From assembly GCF_029543085.1 (NCBI RefSeq), contig NZ_CP119967.1, forward strand, positions 3,002,501 through 3,066,500: 64,000 nt of DNA, given 5' to 3'. Shown here piece by piece: positions 57,001 to 64,000 of the stretch. Each line of letters opens with the position of its first letter. Position 1 is the first letter of the stretch. The stretch is from Pseudomonas sp. A34-9. Lineage in GTDB: Bacteria > Pseudomonadota > Gammaproteobacteria > Pseudomonadales > Pseudomonadaceae. A program made the translations under genes and the position numbers. The notes under the pieces are model-generated. The model worked only from the letters and a program-made list of their open reading frames with translations. It was not told where the DNA came from and did not search any database.

Positions 57001-57687
57001 GGTCAGTCCGTACGGGATGCCGCTGATGGTGCTGCTGCATTGGCCTTGTGGCGCACGGAACCGTTTGACATCGTGATCACCGACTGCAACATGCCGGTAA
57101 TGAATGGCTACGAACTCGCCCGTTCCATTCGCAAAGACGAGCGCGAAAGTGGCGCTGCACGTTGCGTCGTGTTGGGTTTCACCGCCAACGCGCAGCCCGA
57201 GGAAAAGATCAAATGCCAAGACGCCGGGATGGATGATTGCCTATTTAAGCCGATCAGCCTCAGTACGTTGACAGCCATGTTGTCGGGCTGGGAGAAAGCC
57301 GTTCAAGAGGTTGACGTCACTGATACTACAGAGGGCGTGCATACCGAGCCTGGATCGATTCGGGACCGTTTGCAAGAACTCACAGGGGGCGATATAGACA
57401 TGATGAAGGCGCTCTTGCGAGAGGCGTTATACAGTTCTGAAAAGGACTTGGAAGAGTTACGCGCGCTAAATTCCGACAGCGATCCAGGGCATCTCGCCGA
57501 TTTGGCTCACAGGATTAAAGGCGCTGCGCGCATTGTTGGAGAGCAGCAGGTTATAGATGCGTGTAGTGACGTGGAGGAGGTGTGCCATGCCCCAGTCTTC
57601 AGTCTGAGCGAAATCAAACGTCATGCGTTGAAATTGGAGGTGGCTCAGGCTGAGCTGATCAAAAAAATCAAGCGCCTAGAGCTGTAG
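54058..57687 (+). CDS. RocS1-like hybrid sensor kinase with two periplasmic SBP domains and Hpt
   Basis: A 1209-aa unorthodox kinase. Signal segment (1-25), two family-3 solute-binding domains (about 40-280 and 290-520), a membrane helix (about 540-560, IYQIGASAFLIILCSLAWNY), PAS (about 575-695), HisKA with TMSHEIRTPM (His near 719), HATPase with NAIKFTDTG, DTGIGIS and GGTGLGLAIS, a receiver with TDCNMPVMNG (Asp near 1009) and an Hpt domain with LAHRIKGAARIV (His near 1150). It senses a periplasmic ligand, probably an amino acid-like molecule, and can phosphorylate the RocA1- and RocR-like regulators. It starts 13 bases after the rocA1-like stop. Confidence 0.9.
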   Translation: MPHLLRIFLLPCVILILGPGSLLAAEPRTLQVFGRSECKDLQLNLSNEEWGWLRQKRSLVLGAGQPDFPPYVMTYSGSRYEGIAADIACIVSHALHVEISVKAYPDRRSAMAALINGEIDLLGSSNSYEIADGSMVLSQPYVHDLPAIFVRGDDRRPMPANFAGLRIAVADDYLPLNQLHTLYPNAEFVLFPSNELGLAALAFGKVDLYLGDSVSSNYLINLNYFNYVRLHSFVNLQTGGFSFALRKGNDQLKHLVDLTIDSLGDARIEEITKRWSGGGALMPKRIDLSPSEARWIEQHPVVRFVINDDQAPFAFFDAEGHFGGIGADMLELIQQRTGLQIDVKRTDSFSSLSSSLLAGTADLSLLTPTVSREAGMRFTYPLLVSPFVIVTDKASNSPSSLQELRGKRVAIPENSAEHDLLKDFPDIQIVESATVLEALADVSEGRADAMITTLHSARYYIAHLHSDTLRISNIVGMSRGFLAFAARRSDTELVSILNKALLSIPPDERDVILNRWRPIAAFSGLSWRDYKTLIYQIGASAFLIILCSLAWNYYIRRQIRERSRAERLLGDQLKFMGALINGTPHPIYVRDREARLLTCNNNYLETFGLTEQDVIGKTVLESGKRNRQEALHFHDDYLRVIEQDEPYEVDRTLHVGDTRLIIYHWIQPFHDTAGEVRGVICGWIDISERRELIEELRAAKELADESSRAKTTFLATMSHEIRTPMSAVIGMLELTLKRAEQGHFDRPAIEVAYDSAKGLLELIGDILDVVRIESGHVSLSPKRANLRELVESVARVFDGLARQKSLLLKLDIDATVGCDVLVDPMRFQQVLSNLVGNAIKFTDTGQVSVSICGQRLADERLQVDLKVEDTGIGISSADLQTLFQPFSQANHGPSPRGGTGLGLAISRSLCELMGGQLNITSTLGKGTCLEVSLFFNVLSPVGAKPVQVLSSQDKPASTLRILVVDDQSANRLLLTQQLGFLGQSVRDAADGAAALALWRTEPFDIVITDCNMPVMNGYELARSIRKDERESGAARCVVLGFTANAQPEEKIKCQDAGMDDCLFKPISLSTLTAMLSGWEKAVQEVDVTDTTEGVHTEPGSIRDRLQELTGGDIDMMKALLREALYSSEKDLEELRALNSDSDPGHLADLAHRIKGAARIVGEQQVIDACSDVEEVCHAPVFSLSEIKRHALKLEVAQAELIKKIKRLEL

Positions 57688-58042
57688 CAAGAGTTTGCTG
57701 TGCTTTGCGGATTGGAGCTCTAGGAGCAGGCACGCTGGATTGTGGCCAAGAGTAGCGGTATATGACTCCGTACTCTTGGCCAATATTATCCAGGAACAAG
57801 TGAGCGAATAACAGGATTTGTCTTGTTCGAAAGGCGTATTCAAATATCAAGCTCGTTCAAGGGTTTCCAAATAACCCTTGACCCCTTAGCCGGCAGTTCC
57901 GCTGCTGCCTTAAGTCTGCTTCAATTCGGCTGTATCACCTTGTTCTGATCCAGCAGATGCGTTTTGAGGCAATTCTTGTTTGGGACTTCACTTGAATCGG
58001 TTATTTTCTTTAAGATAAGAATAGAGAAGCCGAAGGTGATTG
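57688..58042. other. Gap with two inverted repeats
   Basis: It contains the 12-bp stem TGGCCAAGAGTA (57743-57754) with TACTCTTGGCCA (57771-57782), probably a terminator region for the kinase transcript although it has no T tract. It also holds CAAGGGTT/AACCCTTG (57858-57865 with 57873-57880). No gene is visible. Confidence 0.5.
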
Positions 58043-58480
58043 ATGTTTTTTGAAAAGCCGAGTTGTAGATCGATGAAGATCTTGATTGCCGATAAGGACA
58101 TCAAGCGCGGTGAGTCGATTGAACACCAGTTCAACAAGTTGGGTTACTTTAGCGTATTAACACTATCGAATTATCGCGATTTGAGGACGCTTACTTATTA
58201 TTGCCCTCAGAGGCTGGGGATGGTAGTCGTCAGTGAGGAATTACTTGAAGAAATGGCGATCGAGCCAACCCGTTTCTTTGAAGAAAATGCCTTGATTCGA
58301 CATTTGCTGGTTTTTAACCCGAAAAAAGATCACCTCTGGTCAAAAACATTCTTTAATCCTCATCCCACGCGCTGGATGCGTCTGGTTTCGAAGTTTGATT
58401 TTGAGCAGTTAACTGATTTTCTCATGTTGGTTGATCCAGTATCAGAAGAGGTCATCCAGTCGGACTCGCTTTTTAAGTAA
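58043..58480 (+). CDS. Receiver-like protein, degenerate
   Basis: A 145-aa protein whose fold pattern follows a receiver domain (MKILIADKDIKRGESIEHQF...LSNYRDLRTLTYYCPQRLGMVVVSEELLEEMAI). The place of the phospho-acceptor Asp is V-V-V-S, so it cannot be phosphorylated in the usual way. The first acidic pocket remains as ADKD. The ATG at 58043 has AAGG upstream; an internal ATG at 58073 begins the receiver part. It follows the Roc-like set in the same direction and may act as a protein-binding partner. Confidence 0.55.
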   Translation: MFFEKPSCRSMKILIADKDIKRGESIEHQFNKLGYFSVLTLSNYRDLRTLTYYCPQRLGMVVVSEELLEEMAIEPTRFFEENALIRHLLVFNPKKDHLWSKTFFNPHPTRWMRLVSKFDFEQLTDFLMLVDPVSEEVIQSDSLFK

Positions 58481-58613
58481 TCTATAGGCTTGGCGGCAGA
58501 TGAAGGCTTCAATCGCGATATCTACTGATATTTTTAGCGTTTAGAATTCACTCGATCCTATCATCTAGTAACTCGTTGTGTTTTTCTCATAATAATAATT
58601 AAGGAAAAGTATC

Positions 58614-59573
58614 ATGCTACTTCGGAAACTGAGTCTCGCTCCGCGATCCACCCTTTTCTTTGGTTCTTTTGTTTGATGATTATTATCATCGGCGTACTTT
58701 GCCTGCGACACAGGTTGATCTTCTTAATAAAGCCGAAACGTACGTTGAGACCAATATTGTCCCGAGTATAAAGTTGCTAGGGCTGCTGGATAGAGGGTTT
58801 GTCGAGATCAAAGGTAATAACGCCCGCCTACGAAACCCAATTGAATCAAATGATCGCAAGCCACGGGCGATGGAAGATATTCAGCGATCCCGACAGTTAG
58901 TCAACAAATATGAGCGAGCATTGAGTGATTTGATTGTGGCGGCGGATGGTCGCCAGGTATTCGAAGAATTTGCCCGGGCTCGGCGGGTTTGCGATAAAGC
59001 TCAGGATGAATATCTTGCCACTGTGAAAGAGGGACACTTGGTGCAGCGATTTCATTACAGCGTTCAGGTAACCTCCACTGAAGTCCAAGCGCTTTCGACG
59101 ATGGCGACTGATATCAGTAAGGTACTGGATTCATGAGGCAGCGGATCAAACTAACTTGTTGGCTTTGGATACAGCGATTGAAGCGGCAAGAGCTGGAGAG
59201 GCGGGGAGGGGTTTTGCTGTGGTTGCAGATGAAGCAAGGGCGCTTGCTCAGCGAGCCCAGCAATCGACCAGGCGCATAGTACGCTCGATATGGTAAAAGT
59301 TGCCGGAAAAGTGTTAGTTAGCACTAACGTCTCGTTAAATCTGATTAACGAACGCAATCAGATGATGGCAGCAGCAGAGCAGCAGAGCAGGAGAGCAGCA
59401 GAGCAGCAGAGCAGCAAGCGCTAGTGGCGCGTGAAGTTGATCAAAATCTGGCGAGCATTCGTGATCTTTCGTGCGAGACAGCCGAAGGGACTATACAGAC
59501 CGCCGCCGCGTCCGCGGAGCTATCTCGGCTAGCGGCGGATTTGAATGTGCTGACCAAGAAATTTGGTTTTTGA
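58614..59573 (+). pseudogene. Broken methyl-accepting chemotaxis protein
   Basis: The ATG at 58614 (AAGGA upstream) starts a typical MLLRKLSLAPRSTLFFGSF N-terminus that hits a stop after 20 codons. A second frame (58660-59136) gives the four-helix sensor-like part. The signalling tip is in a third frame ([20 protein letters not shown]), then the C-terminus (EQQALVAREVDQNL, LSRLAADLNVLTKKFGF) in two more. The HAMP and methylation regions are deleted, and an 8-bp repeat tract at 59371-59410 breaks the frame near the end. At least four lesions make it non-functional. Confidence 0.85.
59371..59410 (+). repeat. 8-bp tandem repeat GCAGCAGA, five units
   Basis: Units are 59371-59378, 59379-59386, 59387-59394 (variant GCAGGAGA), 59395-59402 and 59403-59410, with a partial sixth. 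The ancestral chemoreceptor frame (AAAEQQALVAREV) needs one, four or seven units; five puts the C-terminus out of frame. Confidence 0.85.
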
Positions 59574-59793
59574 ATAAGTGTACTATTTGTACTTGGTTTT
59601 TATTGGATAACTAATTCATAGTTAGTGTGCTAATTTTTTGTTCGGTCGTGTATAGGGGGTAAGGCTGTCGGGTGGGCGATTCAGGGAGGCTGATGATTTC
59701 AATGTACACCTGTTGGAAAAATGTGGAAGCTTGCGTAAGTTTTTGACTGGTGTTGATTTCTATACTAGTCACAACTCAAGCAAGCATGTGAAT

Positions 59794-60195
59794 CTAAAGG
59801 TAGTTAATTAAAAGCATAATTTCAGCATTTGCCGTGCCGGGCACTATATCTGCTTGTGAAACTCCAGGACGTCTAACATATTTTTCAAGCATTTCGATTG
59901 AATAGCTTCGACTGCCTGGCTGAAAAGTACTTGCCGCGTAGAAGTTGCCATTTAAATCATAATTGGTTCCATATTCACCTAGTAGTTGTAGTCCGACGCC
60001 CTTGGCAGTAGAAGAAGCGTTTAAACTAATCAAGCCAGACTTTGCGTCTATTGCGGGTGAACTAGCGGCTGGTATCAGTCTATAGTGTATTTTGTTAATT
60101 ATATTAGGGTGGTCAGTGAGTTTAATCGAAAAGGGAATATATTGAGGGTTGTTGGTATCAAATAACGTGCTTGCACGGGTCAGTGATAACTCGGC
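59794..60195 (-). pseudogene. C-terminal relic of a fimbrial tip adhesin (copy 3)
   Basis: An open frame without an ATG at its upstream end reads CQVEQVAELSLTR, YIPFSIKLTDHPNIINKIHY, ISLNASSTAKGVGLQLLGEY and ends GTANAEIMLLINYL. The match to the C-terminal pilin domain of the adhesin at 45007-45939 is clear (ISLNPASTAKGAGVKI, GTANSEIMFLINYL). The N-terminal binding domain and signal peptide are absent; upstream sequence is unrelated. Confidence 0.75.
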
Positions 60196-60447
60196 AACTT
60201 GCTCAACTTGGCATCGGTGCCAACACCAATGCCTTGTAGAGTCGAAGGTGGGATGGCACCGCCGGACCTGCGGCGGACAAGTCTTATGCCTCGGCTATGC
60301 GGCGAGGCTATCCTCCCAGCTGTTCGTCCGAGGTGGATAGAAAAGCCACATGTTCTGTGGCGTTCTCATTAAGGAAGGCCTGCCGGCATTCGTCTTGCCC
60401 GCCAAGGGTCGGTTAAGTTTTTGGATCCATTGGCATAAACGAGCTCG
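60196..60447. other. Gap with no gene
   Basis: About 250 bases between the adhesin relic and padC. I see only short palindromes (CCGCCG...CGGCGG, CCACATGTTCTGTGG) and no credible ORF. Confidence 0.4.
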
Positions 60448-60969
60448 TTAGCAATTACGTCTCTCGGTGTAACCCTCTGGAAGTTCGGACGATGAGCAAG
60501 AAATCACGTCCTGATTGTTCGGGCCGCAGTCCTCGATAAAAGTAACCGGCGCAAATTCGTCAATCACCAGTGTCGGGTAAGTCGGCCCGGTATCGCGGTA
60601 GTGGCGCATAAGATCCAGGTGTTCATTCTGAAAGCACACGGTTTTCTCCGGGGCCAGGGCGACCCATTGCGGGAAGAAAATAACCCCGTGCAAATGCTTC
60701 TCCGCGAAATTAATTGCCACGCTTACCGTGGTGCCGGTGGGCTCGCTCCAGGAAACCTTGCAGACGTCGTCCGATAGCCGCACGATGTGGGCTTCTTGAT
60801 CGCGGACCCAACGCCCGCCTACCATCCCACTGTGGATACGGTAGTCAATAGTTCGGTCGTTCTTGAGGTACAACTCATACTGCCAGCCGTTTTCGTAGGT
60901 ATAGATAAAATGCTTGCCGATAAACTGGCCAAGTTGTTCTGGCTTGGTGGATTCAAAAAGATCAGCCAT
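60448..60969 (-). CDS. padC: Phenolic acid decarboxylase
   Basis: A 173-aa PadC-type enzyme. It decarboxylates ferulic, p-coumaric and caffeic acids to vinyl phenols without a cofactor. The family core is visible: FIGKHFIYTYENGWQYELYL with the substrate-binding Tyr pair, DYRIHSGMVGGRWV with the catalytic region, VSWSEPTGTTVSV and LHGVIFFPQWV. It is divergent from a LysR gene, which is probably its regulator. Most characterised padC genes are under PadR control, so this pairing is different. It appears intact within an island of relics. Confidence 0.92.
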   Translation of the reverse strand: MADLFESTKPEQLGQFIGKHFIYTYENGWQYELYLKNDRTIDYRIHSGMVGGRWVRDQEAHIVRLSDDVCKVSWSEPTGTTVSVAINFAEKHLHGVIFFPQWVALAPEKTVCFQNEHLDLMRHYRDTGPTYPTLVIDEFAPVTFIEDCGPNNQDVISCSSSELPEGYTERRNC

Positions 60970-61103
60970 CTAGGTTCTCCTTATCTCATTGCTGTAGGCG
61001 ACTAGTCGTCACGTGTGTACGATTACATCCTAAAACCGGACAAGCACTTAAACCAATGCTTTGTTTCGCTCATTGAGTACTTTTAAGGTATGGATAAATC
61101 CTC
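60970..61103. promoter_or_regulatory. Divergent padC/LysR promoter region
   Basis: A 134-bp gap between the start codons. The palindrome GACTAGTC at about 61000 and the AT-rich TACTTTTAAGGTATGGATAA are visible. A LysR T-N11-A site is likely here but I cannot fix its position. Confidence 0.4.
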
Positions 61104-61991
61104 ATGGAACTTCGGCATCTCCGATATTTTGTAGCTGTTGCTGAGAGGGGCGGGTTTACCGCTGCCGCCGAACATCTGCATACCGCGCAACCCTCACTAA
61201 GTCGGCAAATCCGGGATCTGGAGGCCTATGTTGGCACCGCGCTATTCGAGCGCTCCAGTCGCCACGTTGAGCTGACCAAGGCTGGTCACGTTTTTTTGGA
61301 TGAGGCTCGCCTGACGCTCGCTCAGGCTGGTCGTTCAGTGGAACGGGCGCGGCAAGCGGCACTCGATCATTCTGGGCGTCTGACTCTGGGTTTTGTATTC
61401 GGTGTCGAGGCCGAGCAACTCATGCGGGTGATGAGCACTTTGCATGGAGAGCTTCGGCATATGCAGCTCATACTGCACACCCAATCTTCACCGATGCTGA
61501 TAACGGAGTTGCTGGAGCGCCAAATTGATGTCGCGTTCATCCGGCCTTCGAGTCATACGCAGGGTCTGAATGTGCGGACGCTGCGCAGCGAGAAACTGAT
61601 TGCCGCGGTGCCGGCTGATCACGCCTTAGCGAAGCAAACTACGATTCGTCTCACACAACTCGCCGCAGAACCCATGATCGGAGTGCCGCGCGAACAGGCG
61701 CCCGTACTATATGACGCCATCCAGGAATATGCGGATCGATATGGCGTGGCGTTGCAGCCCGTTTATCATTCGGAAACCCTGATGATGGCGCTGTCATTGA
61801 TCACTTCTGTCGGTGGGGTGTGTTTGTTGCCAGAGCATTCGGCACTCATCTTTCCCAAGGGGGTGGTGGCAGTACCTCTGGTTGAAGAGACGCCTTTATT
61901 GGAGCTCGCGTTGGCCTGGCACCCTGAGAATAGATCATCTGCTTTGGCGGCATTCATTAATGCATTTCTTGGTAAAGAACCGCAAAGCTGA
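61104..61991 (+). CDS. LysR-family transcriptional regulator
   Basis: A 295-aa LysR regulator. The winged helix-turn-helix is at 1-60 (MELRHLRYFVAVAERGGFTAAAEHLHTAQPSLSRQI) and the effector domain at about 90-290. The beginning resembles the CatR/BenM branch, which senses aromatic acids. Divergent orientation from padC suggests control by phenolic acids. The gene is intact. Confidence 0.9.
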   Translation: MELRHLRYFVAVAERGGFTAAAEHLHTAQPSLSRQIRDLEAYVGTALFERSSRHVELTKAGHVFLDEARLTLAQAGRSVERARQAALDHSGRLTLGFVFGVEAEQLMRVMSTLHGELRHMQLILHTQSSPMLITELLERQIDVAFIRPSSHTQGLNVRTLRSEKLIAAVPADHALAKQTTIRLTQLAAEPMIGVPREQAPVLYDAIQEYADRYGVALQPVYHSETLMMALSLITSVGGVCLLPEHSALIFPKGVVAVPLVEETPLLELALAWHPENRSSALAAFINAFLGKEPQS

Positions 61992-62209
61992 TCGGATGAT
62001 TTGGTGGTTGATGACCATTCAACCGAAACGGTGGGCGGTGTGCAAAAGATCGAAGCGCTGGGCGCGCTCAAGCTGCTGTCGGGCGGATCTGCGAGCTCGG
62101 CTGCTGTGGACGATCTGCACCAGGCCACTGACCGGTATCCGAATCAGGTTGTGGGTCAGAAGCGCAACACCGCGCTGGGTGGCGATATGCAGGAGCGAAT
62201 GGGGGGGGC
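61992..62209. other. Gap after the LysR gene
   Basis: About 220 bases. A 111-codon ORF runs through here (62001-62336) but matches no family I know and continues through an integrase relic in the wrong frame, so I do not call it. Confidence 0.35.
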
Positions 62210-62295
62210 GTTACCGCTTTTACTCTTAGGTCGCGCATCTGAGATTCTGCTTCTGGAATCCCGATTGCTTCCAGGTGTCATCGAGCCTTTCCGAC
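62210..62295 (-). pseudogene. Fragment of a second tyrosine integrase
   Basis: On the minus strand this reads EAIGIPEAESQMRDLRVKAVT, matching EAAGIPKAEFQMRDLRAKAAT in the integrase at 40488-41066. DNA identity is high over about 80 bases. Only this piece around the second catalytic box remains. Confidence 0.8.
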
Positions 62296-62309
62296 TTGCC
62301 GCTGAAAGG

Positions 62310-62870
62310 GTAGGTGACGCTGGATATCAGCTATAACGAAGGTGCGCTGCAACGCCACTTTACCGTCTACATCGAACTCTGCACCTCTGCAAATTCTGTC
62401 GCGCAGGTGCTGTCTGCCAAGAGTTGGCCACTGTGCTGGCCAACCCGCTGCCGTTGAACCTGCGTCATGTAGATCTGCGCGCTGTGCTGGCCGAGGTCGG
62501 CGAACGAACCGGCCTGCGCTTTAGCGTTCCTGATCACCCTTACGCCAGCGTAAAAGCACCTTACTTCTAAAACCTTGTTGCCGGTTGCCAGGCAATGGAT
62601 AGCCTTGCCCGGGTCTTCAGCATTCCCGACTTCAACGGGCACCAGCTGGACAACGGTGAAGTGTTTCCGGCAGCTGGACCGACAGTTTTTTTGGTGCCCG
62701 GGCGCCACTACAAATCCCCACGGTGTTTTGGCCGGAACGAATCGGCCTTGAGCGCCTGCTCCAGCGTCTCGTGGAGAGGGCTGAGTTTGTTGAAGGTTGC
62801 GCACCGTTGGTACGTTGTTTGAGTGGCTTCGGGCGCTCTGACCCATTTTCAGATGGTGTTTCACGACAGC
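62310..62870 (+). pseudogene. Frameshifted phage-like gene relic
   Basis: Three consecutive frames give a protein-like series: VTLDISYNEGALQRHFTVYI, then ELATVLANPLPLNLRHVDLR and AVLAEVGERTGLRFSVPDHP, then (after a TAA) AMDSLARVFSIPDFNGHQLD, then SGSWTDSFFGARAPLQIPTV. It resembles a phage structural (tail or baseplate) protein broken by frameshifts, but I am not certain of the family. It lies next to the integrase fragment. Confidence 0.4.
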
Positions 62871-63364
62871 CTGGTACGCTTGGCTATCTGATGGAGCGAG
62901 AGCTAGTCGCGAAGTACATCCTTCGGATTTTTCCCAGCATTTCCACGCTGATGACCCTGTGTTCTCCTGACTTTTGGATTTGCATAAAACGTCTGCAAGG
63001 CCCGTCCGCGGAAGGGGAATAAGTGAGTTTTGTGCCGATTTTTTGAGGCGCAGATTTCTGTCGGCCATCGGACAGTTACCCGCTGAAAATGTCGGCGAAA
63101 CGGGTGACTGCATAACCTTGATCGTGTATCCGCCTTGGTACAAATCTTTCATCCACAGCGTCGACGGCCTATCGCGCGGCCTGTGAAAATGAGACTTTTC
63201 TCATTTTCACAGATAACGCGGAACTTCAAAATTTACCTTGAAGAACTACTCGTTCTCCACAAATGAGGATTACTAAGAACTACAGAGCACTTTCTCCTCA
63301 GGCATTCAAATTCCAGAGCGCTATATGTGTTAGAGCTCCAGCGTAAAAACGAAGGTCATAATTG
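62871..63364. other. Gap with a perfect 14-bp hairpin
   Basis: No supported gene. The inverted repeat CTGTGAAAATGAGA (63181-63194) with TCTCATTTTCACAG (63199-63212) and a CTTT loop lies about 150 bases before the last gene of the window. Confidence 0.5.
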
Positions 63365-64000
63365 ATGAAGGTGAAATATATCGGTTTGCTGGCAGTGCTG
63401 TTAAGTTGGTCACTTAATGCAGCGGCAGTCTGCCAGTTTCTCAGCGGGCATCAGCAAAGTTCCGTGAGTATTGAAATCCCTTCAAATCTTTCAATACCCC
63501 GTGGCGCCCTGGCTGGAACTGTGATATATGAATCCCCTGAATTTTCTCCGCCGGGACTAATTAATAGCTCGTATAAATGCACAACCTCATATCTGATAGG
63601 TGCCAAGAACAATGTGGGCACTACTACGCCAACAGCATTACTTTTTCCAATAGGCAATACAGGAGTTTCTTGGAAATTGCGTTCGACCTCATACGGCCAG
63701 CTAACGGGTTATCCAGATCCAAGCCACAGCGGTTATGCGGGTAGCTTTGGCTTCAATGCCACGCGCTAGCAATTGAGCTTAATCAAGGAGAAAGACGTGA
63801 CGGGCAGCATCACAATCCCATCTGGCATTCTCGGCTACCTCCAACTCGGAGAAATAACTCCACTATCTTTTAAAACCAACGGTGCCACCATCACCCAGAC
63901 AACCTGCGAAACACCGGATATCACTGTCCCAATGGGTACTTTCACGCTCAGCGAAATTGGGAGTGCACCGGGAAGCACCGCGACGCCTGTTGCTTTTGGC
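63365..64000 (+). pseudogene. Fimbrial tip adhesin-like gene with in-frame stop (copy 4, cut by window end)
   Basis: It starts with a signal peptide (MKVKYIGLLAVLLSWSLNAAA) and an N-terminal domain like that of the adhesin at 45007-45939 (SIPRGALAGTVIYESPEF, YKCTTSYLIGAKNN, LLFPIGNTGVSW). A TAG at 63767-63769 follows GFNATR. The same frame then stays open to the window end (SLIKEKDVTGSITIPSGILG, TTCETPDITVPMGTF), covering the linker and the start of the pilin domain. So one amber codon is the only visible lesion. It is on the plus strand, opposite to the main fimbrial operon. Confidence 0.75.

Noticed and set aside
62367..63152. 261-codon minus-strand ORF
   Set aside because: Its translation is unlike any family, and the opposite strand holds protein-like segments in successive frames, so it looks like a shadow of a relic.
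63767..63775. Stop-codon readthrough context (TAG-CAA-TTG)
   Set aside because: It resembles the viral readthrough signal UAG-CAR-YYA in part, but that applies to eukaryotic ribosomes and the last base differs; a simple nonsense mutation is more likely.

Overview
The window looks like a chromosomal segment of a Pseudomonas of the fluorescens group. The reasons are high-GC coding sequence, many Pseudomonas-type REP palindrome pairs (GTAGGAGC-, CTCGCGA- and CCCTCACCC- families), the gacA-uvrC-pgsA-tRNA block with a TTG start on gacA, and family-level matches throughout. Nothing was searched; identities come from motifs, lengths and gene order.

Left part, 1-40.4 kb: ordinary core metabolism and regulation. 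It opens with the 3' end of cobN, followed by a ChlI-like AAA+ ATPase and a VWA (ChlD-like) frame. These two are probably joined by -1 ribosomal frameshifting at A-AAA-AAG followed by a perfect 13-bp hairpin. Then come a phospholipase-D-like protein, a TerC/CBS membrane protein, a thioredoxin-like protein, and an amino-acid ABC transporter with RidA, an IclR regulator, a D-amino-acid deaminase and a KdgK-type kinase. Next are a parvulin, a hybrid histidine kinase and a PilT/PilU ATPase. The (R)-3-hydroxybutyrate operon follows (permease, dehydrogenase, acetoacetyl-CoA synthetase) with its sigma54 activator, a probable sigma54 promoter and two palindromic activator sites. After it come yejABEF, a second parvulin, a family I.1 lipase, an unknown three-repeat protein, and a DAHP synthase behind an aromatic leader peptide and attenuator. 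The block ends with a nitrilase-family/GNAT pair, gacA, uvrC, pgsA and tRNAs Gly, Cys and Leu.

Right part, 40.4-64 kb: an accessory island next to tRNA-Leu(TAA). It starts with a decayed tyrosine integrase, and a second fragment of a similar integrase lies near 62.2 kb. The REP elements common in the first 25 kb are absent, coding density is low and many genes are broken. The core is a chaperone-usher (Cup) fimbrial cluster on the minus strand (major subunit, chaperone, usher, tip-adhesin-like protein). A degenerate second usher-adhesin copy and two more adhesin relics or copies lie further along. Divergent from the pilin gene is a RocR/RocA1/RocS1-like set (REC-EAL, NarL-type regulator, two-SBP hybrid kinase), the type of system known to control cup genes in P. 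aeruginosa. A palindrome TTTGAGAC-TT-GTCTCAAA precedes the pilin gene and recurs, nearly intact, before a membrane coiled-coil gene 10 kb away. The island also holds relics of a DUF4297-type defence protein, a chemoreceptor with an 8-bp repeat tract and a phage-like gene, plus an intact phenolic acid decarboxylase divergent from a LysR regulator.

The best candidates for something under-described are the frameshift chelatase locus, the aromatic leader with two small ORFs before the DAHP synthase, and the fimbrial island with several partial adhesin copies and a shared operator.
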